Shown: positions 19,577-26,133 of the stretch, piece by piece
Layout: each line of letters starts with the position of its first letter
Position numbering within the stretch: position 1 is the stretch's first letter
Origin: Tieghemiomyces parasiticus
Lineage: Eukaryota; Kickxellomycota; Dimargaritomycetes; Dimargaritales; Dimargaritaceae
Assembly (NCBI GenBank): GCA_027575765.1
Contig: JANBPT010000690.1
Coordinates: 1-26,133 of the forward strand
Length of the DNA stretch: 26,133 nt
Direction: 5' to 3'
Notes under the pieces: model-generated
The model's input: the letters and a program-made list of their open reading frames with translations, nothing else
Databases searched by the model: none
What the model was told of the DNA's origin: nothing
Translations under genes and position numbers: made by a program

Positions 19577-20998
19577 CTAAAATTGCCATAGAGTAAGCAT
19601 AATACCCAATACCACGGCCGACCCCGCGGTAAACTTGTGGGCTACCGTCGCACCGCTCTCATCCGCAGTCTTTTCGGCGGCCGAAGCGGTAGCGGTGCGG
19701 GTGCGGGTGCGGGTGATACGGCTGGTGCCATGCGTCGAGGTCATAGTCTCAATGACAGTGATCCGGGACCGTGTACTGGCCTTGGGGTCGGCATCATCAG
19801 GGTCGTCCGTGGCGGAATCAGCGGGCGAATTGGGGGAGGGGGTGATGGTGGCGGGTTCGGCCCGGTTGCTACTAGACGTTGGGGCGGCCGGCGGCTGCTC
19901 GCCGCTGGAAGTAAGTTCGATCGGAGGTGGCAGAAGGGATGTCGAGTCACTGGGAAGCGGCGTGATGATATTGGCGGCGGCGGCGGCAGCAGTGGTGGTG
20001 ATGGTGGCGGGGCCCAGGTCAGCCAGGGGATCATTGGTAGGTTCGTCGACGGGGGCAGCCGAGGTGACTTCGGGGTCTGCCAAGTCGACAACCGCGGTCT
20101 CCGAAGCGGGCTCCTGGGGTGCTTCGACCGGTGGTGGGGCTAGATCGTCTGTGACCGCCGAGGCGGGGTCGGAGGAATTAAGATTACTGTCATCTTCGGC
20201 GACTGGGGGCGGGTTAGCTGACGAGTCGACGTCAGACGTCGGTAAAGATGCTTCCAGGGACTGGGGCGTCGCGGACAGAGATTGGGAATTAAGACCGTCC
20301 AGGGGCGGCAAGGGGGTAAACGAGAATTCAGGGGAAACTGGGGGGTTAGACAGGGCCGTGGTCAAAGCCAAGGCGTCGACAAGCGCCGTGGGTGCCACCA
20401 CCACAGCATTAGGTTCAACAGGTGGTGAGGGTGGGAGGTCGGTGGGGGGGTCTTCGCCAGGCCCCGGGGCCGAAATAGGAGGAGCCGGGCCCAACAGGGG
20501 GCTATTGAGCACCGGCACCGCCTTGGACTCCGGGATCTGGGATGGTACCGCGTTGGACAAAGGGTTGTGCGACGGGCTTAGTACACTCAGGGAGTCGGGG
20601 GGGGCTGCGAAGGCAATGAAGACGGAGGGGGATCTCGACGGCCTGCGAATCGGGAAAGGAAACCCTCCCCCCCCCCAGATTTCATCCGCCGAACTTTGGG
20701 CCACGGAGGCCGCGTTTACACTCGCCAGCGAGGTTGCGGTGGGGGGGAGGATCCTATCGTGACCGTTACTGGGTCCACGTTGGATGGTATGGCTAAACCC
20801 GGCACTGATCCTTCACCTCCATCACCGGCCCCCCGGGATTTGTACGTTACTCACCTCGATTTGGACGTCCTGCCGACGGTAAAGGTTGTGCTTGGCGGCC
20901 ACGGCCGCAATAGGCTGTAGGGTTTCCGCGGGTGTGTCAGAGACGGAACCATGAGCGGCGGCCAGGAGTACCGCCGTGATAAGAATGGTGACCCGCAT
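19577..20998 (-). CDS. Ser/Thr/Pro-rich GPI-anchored cell-surface protein, probably two exons
   Basis: Putative wall or plasma-membrane mannoprotein with no recognised catalytic domain. Exon 1 starts at the ATG at 20998 and encodes a signal peptide (MRVTILITAVLLAAAHG), then SVSDTPAETLQPIAAVAAKH and a Kex2-like YRRQ. Exon 2 ends at 19577. Its product is a long Pro/Ser/Thr/Ala low-complexity region with acidic patches, then VIETMTSTHGTSRITRTRTR (RT repeats from a GCGGGT tandem near 19697-19714). It ends with a GPI-type tail: a small-residue site around DESGA, then FTAGSAVVLGIMLTLWQF. The obvious donor GTGAGT after 20855 has no in-frame acceptor nearby. Two models work: 20998-20826 joined to 20753-19577 (449 aa, donor GTGATG, acceptor GATAG), or 20998-20851 joined to 20604-19577 (391 aa, donor GTAACG, acceptor TTCGCAG). 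An overlapping antisense ORF is a composition shadow. Confidence 0.7.
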
Positions 20999-21936
20999 GG
21001 CTAGGAGGTAGGTGCGAGTATAATAGGAGAGTAAGTGTGTTGTGACAGTTACCAATATTGAGTTGATAATGGGTATACAAACTAAGTTAGGGTGGTAAAT
21101 AATAGTGATGGACAGATATGGCACCAGGAGCTGTAAGGGTAGCTAACAAAAGGCATTTGAAAGAAAGAAGGTCCCGGCAGACAAATATCCCGAGGAAGGC
21201 CCGGATAGGATGCGCTTAGGTATTTGTAGCGACAGTAGGAACGGCAGGCGACTTGAGTTAAAAACCGCGACATGCACCCCACCACTGCAGTTTAAGTTCC
21301 GACCGGGACACACCCTACCCCTGAGGAACACAGGGGCCGAATCCAGACTCAGGTCAACCCGGTTGCTCTTTTACACGCAGTCACTCCCCCCCTCCCCCTG
21401 TCCAAGTAGAGGGCAGGAGGAAGCGAGGACACTGCGGATTAGCAGTTCCTCACCGGAGAGACAACCGTGGGTTACATGCTTCAGAAACGAAGGCTCGGGC
21501 ATTGCGCACTCCACTGCAACATATTAATAATATGCGTTGGCAGAGAGCGCGTAACCTGGAGAACTCAGAGGGGCGGGAGTCACATAACCATGCCACGATT
21601 CGCCTGCTAGCGGCCGCATTCGTGTCGCCTGGTCTAACTACTTCCCAATTGAAGGACCACCACGCCCGAGGCGATTCAGGAAAATTCCTTGCAATGGGAG
21701 GGAGCATTCGAGAGGTATACAGATAGGCGGGATTGAAATAGGGGAGGACAGAGCACTCCCCCATAAAAAAGTTTTTTTTAAAAAAAAACAATCACGTTGA
21801 ATACCACATACCAGAGTTACTTGGCCGGCAACCGCTTTGGTCTGACTTGGTACCACTTTTAAACAGCTAACGGTATTCGAAGCGTCCAGCTGGCGCTACA
21901 AGTACCGCAAGGTAAGTGAAACGAGGGGCAACTCCA

Positions 21937-21961
21937 CCCCCCCCCACACACACACAAAAAA
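21937..21961. repeat. C9-(CA)5-A6 compound simple repeat
   Basis: A C homopolymer passes directly into CA repeats and an A run. Confidence 0.75.
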
Positions 21962-22431
21962 CGTAGTGACGAAGGATAGAGCTTACAGGTAAAACAAGTC
22001 TATGGTACCAGGTGAAAATATGCCGAACCTTGCTGACGAAACTCTAGCGGTCACAGTTCGGTCCGAGGAAAATCTTCGGAATCGACAAAGACCGGGTAGC
22101 CCCTTATTTTTTTAACTTACCGGCTTACTTTGGGTTTACACAGCTGAGTGGACACGAAAACTAGGGGAGGGGCGCTCAGATACCTGGAGTGCATGGACAG
22201 TGGATACGATCCACAACTTACCTTTAGTAAGGGGTCTGTTAAATAACAACGAGTGACAATCACAACAATGGTTGGGGTACAGAGTGAGAATAACAGATCC
22301 AAAAATTATACAGGTAAGCGGTGCTAAAGCCTAAATAAATTAATGAAAAATAAAAGAGCAGATATTGGGACGGCCGAACTCCAGAACTTTTATATTTATG
22401 AAGGTTCTTGATTTTTTGGGGGGAAGGGCGT

Positions 22432-22455
22432 GCGCGCGCGTGAGAGAGAGAGAGA
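22432..22455. repeat. (GC)n-T-(GA)n compound microsatellite
   Basis: Alternating GC, able to adopt Z-form, is followed directly by seven GA repeats. Confidence 0.75.
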
Positions 22456-22781
22456 CGGCAACAGGCCAGGTAGGAAAAAAAAAGTATAGCACCCTATTCT
22501 AGGGCGACTCATTGGAGCAAGCTTGGTAGCGAAAGATGGCAGACCTCACGGCGGATGTGGTGCACGAGATAGACCCGAGACATGTGGATTGAACGGCAGA
22601 GAGGAAGGAGGTTACAGCAGCGATAGGCCCACGCGCAGGGATCAAATGGTGTGCGCTACGAGTCCTTGCCAGATAATAGGGGTGAGTCTCAGCTACTTTC
22701 CGCAGTCATTGCGTACAGCGACGCGTGGCACGCCTAGGGTCATCTCAACTCAGAGTGACTGGGATCCCAAAGAACAATTAA

Positions 22782-22817
22782 GTGTATGTGTGTGTGGGTG
22801 TGTGGGTGGGGGGGGGG
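22782..22817 (+). repeat. GT repeat ending in G10, possible G-quadruplex
   Basis: GT alternation gives way to GGG at 22796-22798, GGG at 22804-22806 and G10 at 22808-22817. Four G-triplets with loops of 5, 1 and 1 or more meet the usual quadruplex pattern. Confidence 0.6.
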
Positions 22818-23573
22818 TAGAGGTGATGCTATGGTCGGCCATTACGACAGGACATGAGTCAGTCTGGACCGGTGTGGAAAAGTTAGGGGCGAAGGGGTGC
22901 TCGAACCGGTACAGCCACCGGGTAGGACAGGAATCCACGTGGGTGCCACATAGCACTAATAGATCCAGCCTTGCCATCGTTGAGTCCAACCAGCCGGGAC
23001 TTCTCTCACTCTCTTTTACTCTTGTCTAATTTCAAGACGACATGATCACCGCTACAGAATCATACGATGGCCCCATGCCCACACAGGTGGGTAGCGCTAT
23101 TTTGTACCGTACTGGGTACGCAACTCATACCTCGCGCCCACGACGACCCGTAGGTTACGGCTCTGGAGGACAGCACAGGGCGCTTCCGCCGTGTCACCAG
23201 ATGAGTATACGGCGAACAGCCAGCTCGATCCTGCACCGCCCCCCCCGCGCGATCGGGCGACAAGTTATACGTGGTGGGTAGTTCATATTTCCGAGCCTAC
23301 GGGTCGCGTGGCAATCCCCCCCCCATTTGACCTAGGAGCTTCGCATCAGGGTGGACGGGGGGGGGGCATTAAATGACATCATCTGTCCGTGCTGTAGCTT
23401 TTCTTTGGAATATTTTTTTCATTTTACACTGTGCCTCTACAGCTCTATTTTAACCCTGCCAAGAGGATGTTGACGTATAATATTAATTATTCATTAATGG
23501 GACGCAAGCATAGAGATATAGTCTAGCGTGTCTCCTACATATTACCACGTCTTCTTCAACACAGCGCCACTGA

Positions 23574-24128
23574 TTACATGAACTGGGTGGTGAAGAGCAG
23601 GACGGCGGCGAGGGCCATGCCATTGGAGGACAGGACCACGGAGGCAGCGCCCGAATCATCAAAGGAGTCGGAATCGTCAGCAGCGTTGGTGTTGGTCTTG
23701 GTGACAGTCGGCTTGGCGCTGGGGGAGCGAGTGCTGGTAACTAGGACGGTCGAGCCCTTGGAGTCGGTGCTGGTGAGCACGGTCACCTCGGCGCTGGTGG
23801 CGGAGGTCTTAGTGGGAGACGACTTGGTGTTCTCGTCGGAGGAGGCCGACTTGGAGGAGTCGGATTCCGACACGTCGGTGGGCTTGGCCGAGGAGGTGGC
23901 CTGGGTGCTGCTGCCGCCAGTAGCCGAGGTCTGCTCGGTGATGGTGTTCTCGTTGGACGGGGAGCTGTTGTCGGCGGTGGTGGAAACGTCCGAGTTGTCA
24001 GTGGTCTGCGGCTGGCTAGGGCTGGTGGCCACGTCAGATTCCACCGCGGAACTGTCAGCAGCGGCGACGTAGCCAATCTGGGCGGTGGCGGCCAGGAGAG
24101 CGAAAGCGATCAGGGTCTTGGTCTGCAT
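23574..24128 (-). CDS. Small Ser/Thr-rich GPI-anchored cell-wall protein
   Basis: 184 aa, intronless. Signal peptide MQTKTLIAFALLAATAQIGYVAA, then a Ser/Thr/Asp/Asn-rich, cysteine-free mature region (about 24-150) expected to be heavily O-glycosylated. A short less-degenerate block, AEVTVLTSTDSKGSTVLVTS, recalls the TVxTTTxxxGSxT-type blocks of fungal GPI proteins. The C-terminus has the GPI pattern: acidic/small residues DDSFDDSGAASVV, then the hydrophobic SSNGMALAAVLLFTTQFM. The reading frame is open for 32 codons upstream, but the ATG at 24128 is chosen because the signal peptide begins exactly there and the upstream residues (Arg, His, Thr, Pro) are leader-like. A TATA box lies about 220 nt upstream. 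Likely role is a structural or adhesive wall protein; no enzymatic domain is visible. Confidence 0.85.
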   Translation of the reverse strand: MQTKTLIAFALLAATAQIGYVAAADSSAVESDVATSPSQPQTTDNSDVSTTADNSSPSNENTITEQTSATGGSSTQATSSAKPTDVSESDSSKSASSDENTKSSPTKTSATSAEVTVLTSTDSKGSTVLVTSTRSPSAKPTVTKTNTNAADDSDSFDDSGAASVVLSSNGMALAAVLLFTTQFM

Positions 24129-24348
24129 GGTGACTATGTGTGGATGGGTGTGGGGGAGATGAGTACGGATGGCCGAGGAATGGTAGGTGGAGGCGAAAAA
24201 TCGAAAACTATCGTTAAGACGCAAAAAGACCGGGATACTAGAGCTCTAAAACAGAAGCACGGCTAACGGGCGGAAGGAGCTACGGTGCGTAAAACAGACA
24301 AGGATGGGCGGGGGGTAGTCGATGCAGCTGGGGAGCGATCAATGCTTG

Positions 24349-24357
24349 TTTATATAA
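24349..24357 (-). promoter_or_regulatory. TATA box of the small GPI-protein gene
   Basis: The - strand reads TATATAAAC about 220 nt upstream of the ATG at 24128. A - strand CCAAT lies at 24528-24524, about 170 bp further upstream. Confidence 0.5.
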
Positions 24358-26067
24358 TGGACTTGGGGCCAGAGGAAGGGAAAAGAAGAACAATGCAGGA
24401 CTGAAGGGGGCGGAAATGCCGAGTGAGCACGCGGACAGTGGGGTCGGTGCACAATGAGTGGAGGAGGGCAGCCGGCTCGGGGATTCGCCAGCTACGGCGG
24501 GACGGGGACGAGTCAGCAAATCCATTGGGGCCCACTGGCGGCCAGCCAACTCGAGCATCGGGAGGTGGAGTTGCGACGGGGAAGGGGTCCACTGGCGCGG
24601 GAGGCCGGCAGCAAATAGGACACAAGGGGACAATGGAGAGGGCAGTGGGTGTGGAAGAGGGGCGCTGTTCCACCCGCCTCCTGGTGTCTGCTAATGGCGC
24701 GGGGTGCATGGCGCTCTACCACTAGTTGGTTGTGACCCTCGCCGCACCACCAATTACGCGCTCCGGATAATTACTGATTAAAAATAACAACCATGGGCTG
24801 CAGACCTGGCGCCAAGTCGGAGGGGCGAGGAAGCGTGTGGCACTGCTGCCGCCCTATTTCGACTTCCTCTCTTCGCTGAGCGCCGTGACGCCCTCACAGC
24901 CTACTAGAGGCCAGGGGCTGCTGCCTAGGGAACGGTGGTATCCGTTACAAGGCCATTTGGCGCGGCCTATGCTACAGGCTGCCCAGCGGGGGAAGGGGGG
25001 CCGGTTGTCTTGGGGAGAAGGATGTACACTGGCTATGACATGGCAAAGATCTTCAGCAAGGATGGTGATTTTCAGTCCGCTTATAATCGAACTGGATGGG
25101 TGTGGGCGGAGAGAGATGGGCTTAGCAGCCTGGCCGATTGGCCTTGTACCGAGGCAGCCAAGGAGACAAGGGGGGGGCGAGGCGACGAAACGTAGCCCAC
25201 AACTGATATCTGGGGATAAACGCTCCAGTTTGCACGCATGGCTCCCGGGAAGAGATATTAATCCACTGCTAAGGCCGGAAACCCGCCTATCACCCGTACC
25301 TCTTACCCCTCCCCTCCTCCTACCACTAGCAACCCCACTCCCCCGCCCCCCCCTATTCACTGGCCGTCCCAACTGTACACTCTATTGGGCCGGCAGCTTG
25401 CAGTAGCTGGAGAAGCCGTCTGCTGCGGAAGCCACCACTCCTGAATCCTCCACCTCGCCTCCCCTCTCTCTCACCTCTGTTTCCCCGCCCATCCAGGGAT
25501 GGAGCCGCCGGAGTTGGAGGGAGGAGGCGGTGTGGCACTATATCCGAACACCCCTCGACTCTTGTGCCTAGGGATCCAACTCAGCCTCCAATTACCTCTG
25601 GCTGCCTCGCACTTCTCTGGCACCTGATCCGTGTGGCACCAACCGTCACAGACTCTCCCTCCACAAACGTATGCCGTGCTATGAGTACACAGAAATGGGG
25701 GAAGGCGGCCGGCTAAAAATGGCCCATGGAAATACCTTATGTGTGTCTACTGTTGCGCCCCCTCGTCTTTGGGTTACACTGTTTCGGCCACCCGGGATCA
25801 AGTGTCCGGCCTCTACATGTCCACCAGCCTCCCTCCCACTCCTTCATCCATATGCTCGACGCGGACATCCACCGTAGCTTATGACTGGAAACCACCCCGG
25901 GCTGGTGGAGGCTGACACAGCCCCGAGGTGGGCCCCACAACATCGTTTCCGGCTGGCGCTGCCTTTGAAAAATAAACAAGCCACCGTTGGGATTTCCGTC
26001 ACAACCTCGTCCCACCGCTTATACGCTCCTTGTGTGTATGTGTAGTGCTACTCCCAACCGTCGTATC

Positions 26068-26076
26068 TATAAATAG
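26068..26076 (+). promoter_or_regulatory. TATA box (TATAAATAG) for a gene beyond the right edge
   Basis: A canonical TATAAATAG on the + strand, with no following ATG before the window ends at 26133, suggests that transcription starts close to the edge and the coding region lies outside. Confidence 0.4.
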
Positions 26077-26133
26077 ATCGCCGCTGTTTATCTACCGAAC
26101 GGGGTTCAACGACAGCCCCCTTCCAAATATAAT

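Larger units (their letters stand above)
20999..23573. other. 2.6 kb repeat-rich intergenic region between the two GPI-protein genes
   Basis: It starts with the promoter of the large GPI gene and contains no convincing ORF. It is unusually rich in simple sequence: an A6-T8-A9 block near 21765-21788, C9(CA)5A6 at 21937-21961, GC then GA dinucleotide runs at 22432-22455, a GT/G-rich tract at 22782-22817, C runs near 23240 and 23320, and a G10 run at 23357-23366. I see no transposase, integrase or terminal inverted repeats, so this is simple-sequence DNA rather than an identifiable mobile element. Confidence 0.5.
24129..26133. other. Promoter of the small GPI gene and gene-free right end
   Basis: 2.0 kb. 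The left portion (24129-24550) is the promoter and leader of the small GPI gene, with TATA and CCAAT elements on the - strand. The rest has ORFs that overlap on both strands and carry no recognisable domain. Pyrimidine-rich sequence at about 25260-25500 and a TATA box at 26068 suggest a + strand gene starting past the window end. Confidence 0.4.

Noticed and set aside
19635..20762. 375-codon + strand ORF antisense to the large GPI gene, Gly/Ser/Ala/Val-rich
   Set aside because: It mirrors a Ser/Pro/Thr-rich, GC-rich coding strand. The sense frame has a signal-peptide exon and GPI tail, while the antisense product has no domain or targeting logic.
22880..22960. GGTTCGAG on the - strand resembling a tRNA B box
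   Set aside because: No A box at the right distance, and no acceptor stem or anticodon arm can be drawn.
23578..24072. 164-codon + strand ORF antisense to the small GPI gene
   Set aside because: It is a composition shadow of the sense Ser/Thr-rich frame, which has a clear signal peptide and GPI tail.

Overview
The window looks like nuclear DNA of a filamentous fungus, most likely an early-diverging (zygomycete-grade) lineage. The evidence is spliceosomal introns with GTAAG-type donors, a fungal-style SNF1 kinase, a secreted tyrosinase, an alkaline ceramidase and two GPI-type Ser/Thr-rich wall proteins, with intergenic spaces of 0.2-3.7 kb. An ALKBH7-type dioxygenase and a CENP-I that still looks metazoan-like fit an early branch better than budding yeasts. 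This placement is inference only.

Layout, left to right. The 3' part of RRP36 (rRNA processing, five visible exons, + strand) runs tail-to-tail into SNF1, the AMPK catalytic subunit (two exons, - strand). Next on the - strand are an ALKBH7-like mitochondrial 2-oxoglutarate dioxygenase (5854-6699) and a CENP-I/Mis6 kinetochore subunit (8062-10260). A 3.7 kb stretch without a recognisable gene follows. The second half of that stretch becomes a pyrimidine-rich promoter with CCAAT and TATA elements for a secreted tyrosinase (13948-15960, + strand). A small conserved-looking acidic-tailed ORF (16898-17146, + strand) comes next and converges with an alkaline ceramidase (17353-18168, - strand). The right third holds two - strand genes for signal-peptide plus GPI-anchor proteins (19577-20998 and 23574-24128). 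They are separated by 2.6 kb of microsatellite- and homopolymer-rich DNA. The window ends with a + strand TATA box that probably serves a gene beyond the edge.

Functionally these are mostly independent housekeeping genes: ribosome biogenesis, energy sensing, kinetochore, sphingolipid turnover and mitochondrial dioxygenase. A cell-surface and secretion group (tyrosinase and two mannoprotein-like genes) is concentrated in the right half. I see no rRNA, tRNA, CRISPR, transposase or reverse transcriptase, and no evidence of a completely new gene system. The best leads are: the tyrosinase with a variant CuB signature, a coding minisatellite and an unassigned C-terminal domain; the small ORF that may be an RNA polymerase I A14-like subunit; the unresolved splicing of the larger GPI protein; and an E2F-like plus CACGTG pair upstream of CENP-I.
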